Shown piece after piece: positions 21,209 through 33,600 of a DNA stretch of 64,000 nucleotides (its first letter is position 1; each line of letters opens with the position of its first letter). Origin of the DNA: Halocafeteria seosinensis (lineage: Eukaryota; Sar; Bigyra; Bicosoecida). The stretch is taken from contig LVLI01000043.1 of NCBI GenBank assembly GCA_001687465.1, positions 1-64,000 of the forward strand, given 5' to 3'. The position numbers and the translations under genes were made by a program. The notes under the pieces are model-generated. The model was given only the letters and a program-made list of their open reading frames with translations, did not search any database and was not told the origin of the DNA.

Positions 21209-23839
21209 ATGCACAGAGAGTGGAATTGGATTCTATGTGTCGTCATAGTGGGACTATGCTTGATTCCAGCGGGACGCGCGGCGGAAGGGAAGCCCGCGCC
21301 TTGCGATAATACCGAAAAGGGCGATGATTGTACGTGTCTCAAGGCTCTATGGCCTTGCAGTGCTGGGAAATACTGCCCCGAACAGGGACAATCGTTTGAC
21401 TGTCCGAAAGGTTATTATTGTCCCCAGCATTCAGCGGAACCTACTATCTGCTGTGCGGGATACTACTGTCCTTCGCCGTCGGAAATCAAACGTTGCAAAA
21501 GTGGCCACTTTTGTAAGAAAGGCCAGGTGGAACCTTTCAAATGTGGTTGGACAGAAAGATGCCCGGAAGGCACCAGTGAACCTCAAGAAATTGGAATGTA
21601 TGGACTCCTGACGGTTGTGTCCGTCCTGTTGGCCGCAGCTAGTTCGTGCAAAGATAAATACTACCATCAGAAAACGGAAGCACGTAAGGAGAGGCAGAAA
21701 CGACTCATGAAAGAATGGAAGAGAAAGACTTCTGAGGTTTCAAATGATGCTCAGGAGAATTTAAACCCCTTAACACCAGGAGTATTTAGTAACAATAACC
21801 AGACTGGGGGAATAGAAATGAAATCTTTCCAGGCCGGCGGCGCTGAAGTAGCCAAACAGATTCCTGCAAAGAAAGTGCGAGGATACAGTATCCGGTTTGA
21901 GAATTTAGGAGTCAGTCTGCCTGATGGGAATAAGATTTTATCTGGCGTGAGCGGTGCGCTTGAGCCGGGTCGAACAACAGCCGTAATGGGGCCTTCTGGT
22001 GCGGGTAAGAGTACGTTCATCAATGTCCTAAGCAACAAAGTGGAACGCAGTGAAGGGCGTATCGAGGTGGATGGAAAATTCCGGCCTGATGGTCTGGCCC
22101 AATACAGAACAGTGTTTGGATTTGTTCCTCAAGAGGACGTAATGCTGCGCCAGTTTAGCCCCTACTATAATATAACGTTTTCGGCGAAGTACCGTTTGCC
22201 GAACAACATATCGAACACCAAGCGTCGGGAAAAAGTGACAAAGACACTGAAAGCGCTTGGGCTCTTGCATGTGCAAAACGAGGTAATAGGTGATGAACGC
22301 CAGCGAGGGATTTCTGGGGGCCAGAGGAAGCGTGTAAATATCGGCTTAGAGCTAGTAAATGATTGCGGTATACTCTTCCTGGATGAGCCGACATCTGGGC
22401 TTGACTCCTCGTCTGCAATGGATATATGCCAAACCCTGCGAAAGACTGCAGAGGATGAAGGGATCACAATTGCAGCAATTTTGCATCAGCCGCGGTATGA
22501 AATTTTCAACACGTTTAATGACTTGCTTCTCCTTGGGGAAGGTGGCAGAACCATATATAGTGGCCCAACGGACGGTATCTTGAAATACTTGCGGAGTATC
22601 GGCTTTCATCCTCCCATGTATACGAATCCTGCCGACTATATTTCTGATGTGTCTTCTGGAAGAGTATACAGAGAGGGATCTGAGTATTTCAGTCCGGAGA
22701 CTGAGTCTTACTTCCCCGCCAAGTTATTGCCGAATATCTGGAAATTGCACAAGGAAAATGAGCTGACCGAAGATTCTATAAAACAGCTTGAGGCAAAGTA
22801 CAAGCATTCGAAATCCGTCCCAGGAATTAGCGATTGGAACACTGAAAGTGATGATGAGGGATCAAAACTCCATCGATTGGTGCGCAAATACTATCGCGAA
22901 TATTGCTCGGAGCTTAACTCGCAATTCCGGAATTTTAAAGACTCCTTTTGCCGAAGAAAACTTCGCAAGACCCCTGGCTGTCTTAAAATGTTCATGATCT
23001 GCTTTACTAGAGCCTTCAAAGGAGTTGTGCATTCGATAGGAAGATTCTTTGCTGAAAATATGTTGCACTTCTTTGTTGGCTTTTTCCTTGGTATCATCGC
23101 ATCTGAGAACGCTGACGTATATATAGGCCCGCTTTCAGAAAGCATGCAAGAAGAGTTGTGCCCCTTTGTTCTTAAAGGGACATGCCGAAATCCTCTAATT
23201 GACGGCTTTCAACAATTAGGGATGTTTGTATCGTGGGGTGTATCTTTTGCTGGGGCAGCTGTCGCATCCAATACATTTGGACCGGAAGAAACGAACTATT
23301 GGAGGGAAGTTTCTTCGGGACTATACACCTTGCCGTACTTTTTGGCGAAATGTGCGGTAGATATTCTAAGGATCGGATTAGCTGCTGCTGTTTTCGAGGT
23401 AGCATTCTTCGCGGCATACACGTCGATCATTGACGTACTTCGCCTGTACGCTATCGTGGTTTTGCTTTACTTTAATGGCTTCCAGATCGGGTACTTCTTA
23501 ACGACCCTCGTTGGTGTTCGTTTGAGTCCTCTGGTGGCCCTAGTTGTCACCTTGCTTTCGAGCGCAATTCTATCTGGTTTTGCTATCCGTCTGCCTCAGA
23601 TTTCTTCTTCTTGGATTTGGCTCTTTCAAATGTCGTATGCCAGATGGGGAATAGAAGCGTATTATATTCTCTCTGTGGAACCGTATCAGTACTTCGACTT
23701 GCAACCAGGACTGGATAACTTTGGCTATGATATGTCGGAGTTCGATCCATCCCTCAAGAATATGGCCGTTGTTGGAGCTGGATGGTGCTGTCTTGCGTTC
23801 CTTTTGATGGTAGTCAGACATTTGGACAAAAAACGATAA
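21209..23839 (+). CDS. ABCG half-transporter with cysteine-rich ectodomain, copy 1
   Basis: Intronless; 876 aa from the ATG at 21209, which opens directly into a signal peptide (LCVVIVGLCLIPAGRA); an upstream ATG at 21131 would add 26 residues. Next comes a cysteine-rich ectodomain (about 30-125) with repeated GYYCP/KYCP units, then a membrane helix near 135. The nucleotide-binding domain holds Walker A GPSGAGKST (about 260), signature SGGQRKRVNIG, Walker B ILFLDEPTSGLD and the H-loop in ILHQPRYEIF. The C-terminal half has about six hydrophobic segments and ends in MVVRHLDKKR. Domain order NBD-TMD and the Cys-rich N-terminus match the plant ABCG24/28 type. It must dimerise to transport; the substrate (lipid, sterol or xenobiotic) cannot be told. 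The neighbouring copy may be its partner. Confidence 0.92.
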   Translation: MHREWNWILCVVIVGLCLIPAGRAAEGKPAPCDNTEKGDDCTCLKALWPCSAGKYCPEQGQSFDCPKGYYCPQHSAEPTICCAGYYCPSPSEIKRCKSGHFCKKGQVEPFKCGWTERCPEGTSEPQEIGMYGLLTVVSVLLAAASSCKDKYYHQKTEARKERQKRLMKEWKRKTSEVSNDAQENLNPLTPGVFSNNNQTGGIEMKSFQAGGAEVAKQIPAKKVRGYSIRFENLGVSLPDGNKILSGVSGALEPGRTTAVMGPSGAGKSTFINVLSNKVERSEGRIEVDGKFRPDGLAQYRTVFGFVPQEDVMLRQFSPYYNITFSAKYRLPNNISNTKRREKVTKTLKALGLLHVQNEVIGDERQRGISGGQRKRVNIGLELVNDCGILFLDEPTSGLDSSSAMDICQTLRKTAEDEGITIAAILHQPRYEIFNTFNDLLLLGEGGRTIYSGPTDGILKYLRSIGFHPPMYTNPADYISDVSSGRVYREGSEYFSPETESYFPAKLLPNIWKLHKENELTEDSIKQLEAKYKHSKSVPGISDWNTESDDEGSKLHRLVRKYYREYCSELNSQFRNFKDSFCRRKLRKTPGCLKMFMICFTRAFKGVVHSIGRFFAENMLHFFVGFFLGIIASENADVYIGPLSESMQEELCPFVLKGTCRNPLIDGFQQLGMFVSWGVSFAGAAVASNTFGPEETNYWREVSSGLYTLPYFLAKCAVDILRIGLAAAVFEVAFFAAYTSIIDVLRLYAIVVLLYFNGFQIGYFLTTLVGVRLSPLVALVVTLLSSAILSGFAIRLPQISSSWIWLFQMSYARWGIEAYYILSVEPYQYFDLQPGLDNFGYDMSEFDPSLKNMAVVGAGWCCLAFLLMVVRHLDKKR

Positions 23840-24502
23840 TGGGGAACTCACTCTCCCTATTTGCTTATCTTGTAATCAAATAATGACAACATTACCGGTA
23901 TCTGTACGCATCACAATGCAACCTACCTAAAATACAGCTTCCTGGTGCAATTCGCTGCATCTCTTTGAACGTGATACCCCTGAAGACGGGGTGTTTGATG
24001 TGTCCATTGGCTTCACTGCCAGCGAGACCAGTTTGACGAAAATAATCTGGGAGCTACTGAGAAGCTCTTGCCGCTTCTCGACATTTACGACCCTTGCGAC
24101 GCCAAGACATTTTCGCTTGGGATATCTTCCATAGTGCACAAACCACCGTGTTTTTGCCAGACTTGTACCATCATCGTCGTTGAGTTCGCATTCAGGTTTG
24201 CGAACTCCAATAATAGCCTCCCTCCGTTGATTTTTTGGTCTGATTACACTGTTCTTGCGCAGCTCGTACAAAGTCGCACGAGGCTCCGCTCGCGTGCTCC
24301 AAATTCTCAAGGATTTCGTTACGTGTGCGCTTATCCAGCCTCCTAATCGCTACGTGTGCGCTGCATTCGCGGCACGATAAGCCAAGGAAGATAGAGTGTA
24401 GATATCGGAACGAGGGATCGTGTCGTGCACCACGTCTTTGAGGTCGGGTACAACTCAACGGATCTGTTGGATATTTACTGTTCTGTCTCTCAAATTCCGA
24501 CC
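23840..24502. other. Intergenic between ABCG copies
   Basis: No gene supported. A minus-strand frame at 23927-24310 has no motif or homology I recognise. The spacer is long enough to hold a terminator for copy 1 and a separate promoter for copy 2, so the two genes are probably separate transcription units. Confidence 0.4.
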
Positions 24503-27205
24503 ATGCGAGTCTTGGGGAAAGAGATACCCTTTATTTCTATCGTTTTTCTAGCCGCCGTACTCTGCCAACCAGGTAAAACAGCGGCACAAGCGGTATCGAC
24601 TCCAGCTCCCACTCCTTGCCCGGGAACGGACTCGTCTGGGTGTACCTGTTGGCAGTGGTCAGGTACTGAGGATGTGTGCCGCCGAGGTTACTACTGTCCA
24701 GAAGGTGGCGATGGGTATCCGTGTCCTCAAGGATATTATTGCCCGGAAAACTCAGTAGAGCCTACATTGTGCTGCGAGGGATACTATTGTCCGTCGCCAT
24801 CGGAAATTAAGGTGTGCACAAAGGGTCACTTTTGTAGAAAAGGCCAAATAGAACCATTCAAGTGCGGGTGGACTGAACGCTGTCCCGAAGGGACAAGTGA
24901 GCCACAAGAAGTCGGGATGTTTGCGCTGTTGGTGGTGTCGTGTTTGCTGCTGATTGTTGCCGCTGTCGTGAAGGACAAGTACTATCAGCGGAAAACCGCA
25001 GCACGACAAGCGAGACAAAAGCGGATAGTCAAACAATGGGATCCTGATGCCTCTTCTCCGTTAAGTGAAAAGACAGAGCACGTCAATCCTATCCGAGATT
25101 CCGATGCAATGGGACAGGATATCGAAATGCATCAAAGGCGCCCAAGCAGAAATTTCAGTTTCGATATTGTTGAAGCGAAGCCAAATGACAAGAAGCAGAC
25201 AAACCCTATCAATGAGAAGAAACCAAAAAAACCTGTTCGTGGATATCGGATACAGTTTGAAGATTTAGGTGTGCAGCTGCCCAACGGGAAGACCATCTTG
25301 TCCGGTGTGAGCGGGTCCCTTGAGCCAGGCCACACTACTGCGATTATGGGCCCTTCTGGGGCTGGAAAGAGTACGTTTATCAATGTGTTGAGCAATAAAG
25401 TGGAATGGACAGAAGGCTCTATTGAAGTGGATGATGAGCCGAAGGAGGACGGGCTAGCCCAATACAGGACGGTATTCGGCTTCGTTCCGCAGGAGGATGT
25501 CATGCTGCGTCACTTTAGCCCATACTACAACATTACATTTTCTGCCAAATATCGACTACCCAAAGGCATCACTACTGCCGAGCGTAGGGACAAGGTTACG
25601 GAAACTCTGGAACTCTTGGGGATCCTTCATGTCCAGAATCAGACAATTGGAGATGAACGTCAAAGAGGAATTTCCGGTGGACAGAGAAAGCGAGTGAACA
25701 TAGGCATAGAGTTGGTAAATGAGTGCGCAATCTTGTTTTTGGATGAGCCTACATCTGGGCTTGATTCTTCTTCTGCGATGGACATTTGCAACACTCTCCG
25801 AAAAACTGCTGAGGATCGAGGGATCACAATTGCCGCCATCCTCCATCAGCCGCGTTACGAAATATTTGAGACTTTTACAGACTTGCTCTTACTGGGAGAA
25901 GGAGGACGAACTATATACAGCGGCCCCAGAGGTGACGTCATGAGCTACTTAGCAAGTGTTGGGTTCCATCCGCCAAAATTTACCAATCCTGCGGACTATT
26001 TGGCAGACATCTCTTCCGGGAGAGTGTACCGGGAGGGTTCTGAACACTTTGACCCAAGTTCTAATTCATTTTTTCCTGCTCACTTGTTGCCGGACCTTTG
26101 GCTATTGCATAAACAAGGTCAGCTAAATGAAACCGAAATAAGAAAGCTGGAAAAGGACTATGTGGATTCCAAGAGGTCTCCCGCATCTAATGAAGGAGGG
26201 AAGGACACAGGTACCGGGAATTGCTACTCGTCACTGGTCTCGTGGACTCAGGGAAAATCTGACATGATCCGAGCTGAGCTGAAATCGCAGAAGCGCAATT
26301 TCCAAGACTCTTTTGGGCACAATAAGATCCGTAGTACCCCAGGGATTATGACAATGTTTATTATTTGCTTCACCCGCGCGTGTAAGGGCGTTCTTCACTC
26401 CGTTGGACGGTTTTTTGCCGAGAACGTCCTGCACTTCTTCGTGGGATTCTTTCTCGGGGTCATTGCAACGGAGAATGCAGAAATCTACGTTGGACCTCTT
26501 TCGGAGAATATGCAGGATAATTTGTGTCCGTTTGTTCTGAAGTCGGACTGTAGGAACCCTCAGGTAGACGGATTTCAGCAGCTCGGTATGTTTACGTGCT
26601 GGGGTGTCTCTTTTGCCGGTGCTGCAGTTGCTTCTAATACATTTGGGCCTGAAGAGACCAATTATTGGAGAGAGGTAGCCGCAGGCCTGTACACGTTGCC
26701 CTACTTCGTGGCGAAGTGCTGCGTTGACATACTTCGTATCGCGATTGCAGCCCTCGTATTCGAGGTGGCGTTTTTCGCTGCATATTCTTCGGTGATTAAT
26801 GGGTTCTACTTCTATGCTCTTGTTTTCTTGCTATATTTCAATGGCTTCAACATTGGATACTTCTTGACAACGTTGGTCGGTGTCCGCTTGAGCCCGTTGG
26901 TCGCGTTAGTCCTTACGCTATTGTCGTCGGCAGTCTTGTCTGGCTTCGCGGTTCGGCTCCCAGATGTTTCTTCTCAATGGAGTTGGATAATGCAGATGTC
27001 GTACGCAAGATGGGGAATCGAAGCCTATTATATCCTCTCCGTAGACCCCTACGATTATTTCAACTTGCAGCCAGGTCTGGACTCTTTCGGCTACGAAATG
27101 TCCAATCTAGACATTTCCCTGGTGTTCATGGCCGTCATTGGTGTTGTATGGTCCATCCTTGCCTTCCTGTTGATGGTTGTGCGACATTTGGATAAAAAAC
27201 GGTAA
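24503..27205 (+). CDS. ABCG half-transporter with cysteine-rich ectodomain, copy 2
   Basis: Intronless; 900 aa from the ATG at 24503 (MRVLGKEIPFISIVFLAAVL, a signal peptide). The open frame extends upstream only through a GTG at 24425. The organisation is the same as copy 1: Cys-rich ectodomain with GYYCP units, membrane helix, NBD with GPSGAGKST, SGGQRKRVNIG and LFLDEPTSGLD, then the membrane domain ending MVVRHLDKKR. The two proteins are very similar in the NBD and membrane domain. They diverge in the N-terminal 60 residues, in the basic linker after the first helix (about 195-250) and in the linker after the NBD (about 545-580). That pattern is what one expects after tandem duplication with constraint on the transport core. 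Heterodimerisation with copy 1 is plausible. Confidence 0.92.
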   Translation: MRVLGKEIPFISIVFLAAVLCQPGKTAAQAVSTPAPTPCPGTDSSGCTCWQWSGTEDVCRRGYYCPEGGDGYPCPQGYYCPENSVEPTLCCEGYYCPSPSEIKVCTKGHFCRKGQIEPFKCGWTERCPEGTSEPQEVGMFALLVVSCLLLIVAAVVKDKYYQRKTAARQARQKRIVKQWDPDASSPLSEKTEHVNPIRDSDAMGQDIEMHQRRPSRNFSFDIVEAKPNDKKQTNPINEKKPKKPVRGYRIQFEDLGVQLPNGKTILSGVSGSLEPGHTTAIMGPSGAGKSTFINVLSNKVEWTEGSIEVDDEPKEDGLAQYRTVFGFVPQEDVMLRHFSPYYNITFSAKYRLPKGITTAERRDKVTETLELLGILHVQNQTIGDERQRGISGGQRKRVNIGIELVNECAILFLDEPTSGLDSSSAMDICNTLRKTAEDRGITIAAILHQPRYEIFETFTDLLLLGEGGRTIYSGPRGDVMSYLASVGFHPPKFTNPADYLADISSGRVYREGSEHFDPSSNSFFPAHLLPDLWLLHKQGQLNETEIRKLEKDYVDSKRSPASNEGGKDTGTGNCYSSLVSWTQGKSDMIRAELKSQKRNFQDSFGHNKIRSTPGIMTMFIICFTRACKGVLHSVGRFFAENVLHFFVGFFLGVIATENAEIYVGPLSENMQDNLCPFVLKSDCRNPQVDGFQQLGMFTCWGVSFAGAAVASNTFGPEETNYWREVAAGLYTLPYFVAKCCVDILRIAIAALVFEVAFFAAYSSVINGFYFYALVFLLYFNGFNIGYFLTTLVGVRLSPLVALVLTLLSSAVLSGFAVRLPDVSSQWSWIMQMSYARWGIEAYYILSVDPYDYFNLQPGLDSFGYEMSNLDISLVFMAVIGVVWSILAFLLMVVRHLDKKR

Positions 27206-27699
27206 TTCTTTACCGCTTCAAAGTCGAACGTTATTGGCAGGTACAAAGTACACCTCACTTGGAAGAAAAGGAACTATAAAACGCAAGCACAATTAATCGA
27301 AAGTACCAAAGCAAAGCGAATAAGACGTTTACCGTCGGTCCCTACCACTGTATCCACCCCCATGCTGCACGTTTCCCTCCATTTTGTTGACTGGCCAATA
27401 GGTCCGTTTTCGGTCGCGGGCTGGGACAGTGGTCGGTAGAGGGAGCGGCTACACCGCCCCCAGGTCCGGGGGATGAGTGCGTCCCTGTAGCTTCCCTCTG
27501 GGAGAAACAACAAAAGAGGTCTATCGGGTTCAAATTGTGTGTCTCAAGTGAATACCGAGCTTAATCGAGGTTCATTCACTACATTTGTCCCATTTGGCTG
27601 TGCATGTACATAGTTTAACTCATTCCACAGCAGCTCTGTGCACTGGTATTCTCGGCCAGATTGTTTAAAGGGGCGCAAATTGATCTGTAAAGGGGTAGA
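27206..27699. other. Intergenic upstream of the UBR ligase gene
   Basis: No coding evidence beyond short overlapping frames on the minus strand. The region should carry the 3' end of ABCG copy 2 and the promoter of the UBR gene. Confidence 0.4.
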
Positions 27700-30600
27700 A
27701 TGACGTCATACAACACCTCTGGAGCCACATTTAAGCCTCATGAGGCGCCTAGATTGGCTGATGAGGATTCAGTTTGGTCCGTTATTTGCCGTGGAGATGT
27801 GAAGACCCTCGATTATTACCTCTGTCGCCCACTATTGGGCGAAAACCCGGCGTTTGGGGACCCTGAGACAGAAGGCTCCAATCCTCATAGCCAGGAGGCT
27901 ATACAGCGTGTATTAGACAGTATGAAGGGCGAGAAAATGGACCAGATGTGTGGCAAGGTGTTTGGTGAGGTACGTGGGGCTCCTTGGAGTGCTCCAGAGC
28001 TCGAGAAAATAGGGGGACAAAAGCCCACAGGGGTATTTTTTTTCTCCCTCGAGAGCATTTAACACATGTATATGAGTTCATTTTACGTTCTTTGAGGTAT
28101 AATTACGATCATCTTGGTTGATTTGGTTACATGTGTGGGTCCGCAGGGAGACATTGTCTACATTTGCAAAGATTGTGGTTTCGACCCCACGTGCGTGCAG
28201 TGCCAGGAATGCTTCCATCGTTCAGATCATGAAGGACATGATGTATGTATGACTTCAGAAAAAGACGGAAAAAGGAAGATTCACGTAGGCTAGACCGATT
28301 TTCGAAACCTTCCCGCAGGTGTACTTCCACAAGTCTCACGGTGGAGGGTGTTGTGATTGTGGAGATCTGGAAGCTTGGAGAGGTGAGGAGCATAGTTAGC
28401 ACGATTGTGTATAATGATATGACATTACCATTGTACGGCTGTCTAGTACAGAAGAGGGGTGTTGTAATCTCCACAGACCGGGAGCGGCGGCAGCCAACGT
28501 GAGCAATCCATTCGGCACATTTCCGGACGGATATCTGCAACGCTGTGTCAGGATATTCTCGCTGGTTGCAACCCATATCTCAAGCTGTATGCAACATTAT
28601 AAGAGTAGCTATGACGTGGATAAAGTTTTATCCGAAGCTGGAAAGGAGGATACTCTAGCTTTGGTGATCCATAACGACGACGTTCACACCTACGATGACG
28701 TAATCAAGATATTCAAGGACGCCGGCCAGTTAGGACCAGCGAGGGCTCAAGAATTAACAGAGAGAGTTGACAAGAGGGGGGAAGCAGCGCTATTGGAGGG
28801 AAAAAAGAAAGATGTGAAGAGTGGTATTGATAAGGCCAAGAAAAGTGGCTTGCTGATTTCAGCTGAAACCGAAAGTCTCAGAAGGGAGGTAAACTGTTGC
28901 AAATCATTGATACAATGGTTGCGTATTCGTTCTTCGGAGGCATTAGGCTTTTGTTTGCTAATCAGGCATGTAATGTTCAATATGGGCGTTCCGGCGGAAA
29001 CGGCGGATATCGTGAAGTTATGGGATGACCAGAAACCTCAGTTGTCCATGGAAAATGGCCTAGAAAGTGCGCCGGTGGTATTGTGGATGCAGCTGGATGC
29101 GTGGTTATATAAAGAAATCCGCACGTCGCTACACGATTGGTACATGTCAGAGATAAAGAACCCGGTTTTCCGAGCGCGCCTAGGGCTCTCCTTCAGCTCG
29201 GCTCTCCCTGCTGTTATTGAGGACTACTCAAATAGTGTCGGTGTGGAGGAGGACAACATATTGGATTTTGCCGTCCATTTGTTCACTGTCCCTTCTGTTA
29301 CCTCTCAATTGGTGGGAGAACGTCCATTGGGAATTGATTTATTGGAAATTTTACTAACTGGGATAAGGACTTGCTTAAGCAAGACAGCCCGCATCGACGC
29401 TGCAAAGGCTGTCGACATGACGTCGTCAAACGATGAAAAATTATACGACCTTGCCCCGTTCATAGATCTTCAGCAACGGGCAAGTGGCCAGGAAGGTACT
29501 GGGAATTGGGAGAAACGTCTTGTAGATGCAAATCATACAGCAATAGAATTCCAAAGATATGGGCCCATCACTCGGGCATTGAATTACGTCTCCCGAAGTA
29601 CTACTGCTCCTCGATTCCTTTTGGCATCTCATGAACATCTGGAGTTGGTTTTTCAAATACTAACCATTCTGCATGGCGTGAACCCACGGAAGAAAAAACA
29701 AGGGGACCACGTGGAACATGAAGCGACTACTTGGGAAAAGGGGTTTAACACTGTTATTAATATATGTGGTGCATTGGAGCAAGTTTTAGTAGAGTTCATC
29801 AACAAGCATGTCGCTATGTGTTCCCCTGCAACTTGTGAGCGAGTCGTTGAAAAGAATTTGTTATGGATATATCGGCGGATCCAAGTGGTAACACATAAAT
29901 GCCAAGCACCGTTTTGGGGCTCTGTGCCGTATGAGGATTCTAAACTGATTAATCATAAAGAAGAAAACTCGACACCCAATAAAATGTCAATGTTTTCATA
30001 CAGGATCGATCAGCATGCCATGACGTGGCACCACACACTGCATCGTTTTTTGGGTCGCTTTATTTCTCTACTACATCGGGACACTGTTCGAGTCGAGCAA
30101 CCGTCTGTGGCCGTAACAACTCTTGAACACGTGCGACAAGTTCTAAAGTCGTTTGAACCTCTGGGGGATCGTGGGATGCGACCCTGGACATTGGTGCTAA
30201 TTCCACCTCTGCGTACCCGAGGTATGTCTATGGAGGTCTTGGTGGGTGACTGGAGGCGGAACGGCAACAGCGTACTTATCGAAGCGATCAACTATTTCTC
30301 ACCACCTCTGTGTACATCATTGGCCGACGACGACCTGGCGTGCATGCAATTAGGAGCATATCTGGCGTGTTCGAATATACAGCAAAAGGATGTTAACGAG
30401 GGGTGCATTGTGTTCGATGAAATCGATGAAGTGCTGTGCCACATGTTGTGGCATTTCGGTTGCCTTAACTACCTCACCAACTCAATTTTCTTCAGTGAAA
30501 CAGCATATAGTACGGCGGCTTCGAAGGAAAAGATGCATCAACGGGCAATAGAGGCACTAAGGTTTTGCTCGATTATGATTACTGAGTTACCCTATCAAGT

Positions 30601-33600
30601 ACAGGAAGAAGAATTGCCTCCGAAAATACTGGATACTCTTCATTCCAGTAATGCAAAATTATCAATTGCTGATGTGATTACAATACGACGAGAACTCGTT
30701 CACCAACTGTTGGTTTCTCCGAAACGGCGAAGCAAGTTGAGCAAATCCGCGGCCTCCGTGCTCCATCGTAGTGACTTCGTAGATGACGATGTTCTCTCTG
30801 CCCTTTTGTCAGATATTGCAGAGTTTCGGGAAGGAGCTACTTTAGACTCTGGTAGCTATCATCTGAAAGACTCCTGCTACTTCGAATTTGACTACTTCTT
30901 CCATCATCTTGTAGGCCAGGAGCGTGAACGCGCTCACCAGAACTGGATCGAAAAGTGGAGAAAGCAAAGTGGAAGGGACGTGCAGGCTGTCCTTGCGCTG
31001 AAAGTCCCTGCCATAGAAGCGCATGACGAACGCTCGCAAGGCATACGACGCCTTTCTGCGTCCAAGAGGTCGCTCGTTGGCAAGGCTCTTACTGAAGCCC
31101 GTAAGATCTGCCCTCTCCTGCCGAGAACCAATGAAAACATGCAACTGGTACGCCGTCTGTTGTTTTGTCGAACGTCACTTTTGATGGTTCAAACCATCCT
31201 ACACGATGTTTTCGTGGCTACTGGGGAGTCCCAAAAGGGTGTCCAGAAGAGCTCCGGGCAGTATCAGAGTGTACTCAAAGAAAGAAAGGATGAAAACTTT
31301 CTTCAGAGTATTTTACACTGGTTGACGGCAGCTGTTTCGGAAGGCCACAATGTAAGTCAGAATGAGGATCGTATAATCTCAGCCGATGCGGCAGCGTTTC
31401 TTGAGCAACTCGCTGTTGGTGAGCCCGTGTCCAACTTCGACGGTCAAGGCAAATATCAACTGAGAAGCGTTGTTTTCTACTTAAGCGAAGTTGTTTATGA
31501 AGAACATTTTTCTTCGGAAATCCGAGAGGCTTGTCTGTGGATCCTTGACTCCTTACGGCAAGTCTCGGGAAATCTTAGAATCGTTGTAGATTCGTGCCTA
31601 GGTGTTGACGAACTTTGCCAATCTCTGGAACCTGAGAATGAGGATTCTGGAGATGTGTCGAAACGAAGCGCTAGAGACAAACGGATGCGAAAGGCGCAGA
31701 ACGCTGCACTTAAGAAGTTTAAAGGTACCCAAAAGGGAGTCGCTGACGCTCTATTTGGGGACGAGGACGCAGGTGTTGACCATCACTATGTGTACCGAGA
31801 CTACTTCTCTGAGTTATCAGGAGTCGATGGTATTGCAACTCCATCTCTTGATTACCAGATGATCCTTGAGGAGACTGACTCGGAGTATATCAAGCATATG
31901 CAGGAGAAGACGTTGAACTTGGCCAACGATGTTGTCCGGAATTTGTACATCGAAGAGCACGAAAGCTCTTTGATGGGAAACCAACTGTTCTCATCGATCC
32001 GATCAAAGTACGGTTTGCTGTTTTCGGCTTTTTTTAGCACCCCCTTGACGTCAATTGCTGCTATGTATCAGCAAGGTGAGTCAGATACTAAGAGACTAGA
32101 ACTGGCAGCAAGGAGCAGCTTACTTGGGTCAGGGACCGACGTCGTTCCTCACTTGGCAAGAGCCTCCACCTTGCATACTATGCCTTCTGCAAATCCGAAT
32201 GATGAATCTCAAGAGTGTATACTCTGTCGAGAACCGATTGACGAGACTCTATCATTTGTCTCCTGTGTGCGGCCTAGTCTTGTAGACTCTTCATGCAGGC
32301 GCAAAGGGGGACTGCGGCATTGTAGGTATGGGGTCGGTATCCAACAGGAACACGATAATCCAGGTGTTCTTTCTGTGTCAACTTTGTTAAAACAGTTTTC
32401 CGGAAATAAGTTTACATTAGCTCTTGAGACGACGGATGGGAATTCCTTCAATGCCGATGTTGATGTCGACGAGCTCAGGCAAGGCGCCATGGGATCAGAG
32501 CAAGTTGCGGCTGCTCGCCGTCAATTACTGGGATTGCTATCCGGGGCCAGCGAAGGAAGCAGAGGAACCACTGAAGGCTCAGCTCGGACGCAAACTCAAC
32601 AAAGTGGTGAGGAAGTGTTGCTCGAGGCACTGAACCATGGGCGTTTCGACGATGATGATATGGAGGGTAGTGCGGTTGATCCGGATGAAGCACGTGTCCT
32701 GGACGACTTTGAAGGTGTGGTGGAAGGTGCTGACCAGGGGCAAATAAGTCAGTTACAACTCTTGCGCTACTTGGTGGAAGCCTCTCAGCATAGGAGCAGA
32801 ACGTCAGGAAACACGAGCCGGGATGACGATTCACTGTTATACTCCTTAACTAACGAGAGTGGAAAAACGTTGCTCGCTGCTAGGAGCTCTTTTGAACTAA
32901 ATGTCCAGTTTTGTACTCATGCAATTCACGAGAGTTGTTTTGAAAAACAGCAGAATGCAGCGATCCAAAGAGCAAACACAAATTTCTTTTTCGAGCGATC
33001 CCTGAACGTAGACCTTAATGGTGGGGAGTACGACTGCCCCCTTTGCCGCACATTTTCAAATGGTCTTGTCCCATTATGCAGCGGTATTCCACTTATTCGT
33101 TGTGATCTGGCACTCAGGCAAATTCACTTCATGGGCCATTTAGAAAATAAGATTGCATCAATTCTTCGGAAATGCTCAACCGAGGGCTGCTTTCCCACAA
33201 GGGCAGACCTGCAAAATTTCGCTACTACTTTAGGGCGATTCTTTATGGCTTGTATGGCCACGTCTGCAGATGGCAAGCAACCTGTTCTCAACAAGCTAAT
33301 TAAGTTGCTGTATGCAGTGAAACCATTATACAACAGCTTCGACGGAACATCAATCGAAGTAGACTTTATCGAAAGGCTGTGCTGTGTATCCGAAGAAATT
33401 GTTTCCAGCTCTGGTACGGATAGTGGATTTGTTCGTTACTTAAGATGCCTTCCCCGTGAATTCTGGAAGCTTGAGTGCCAGTACCATGATGCGCTGGACA
33501 ACTATAACTCCTGGGACTTAAAGACTCTTTCGAGAGCCCAAACAGAATTGAACAACTACAGCGAAGAATTGAAGCAATTATCACCTGAGAGCGCACAGGA

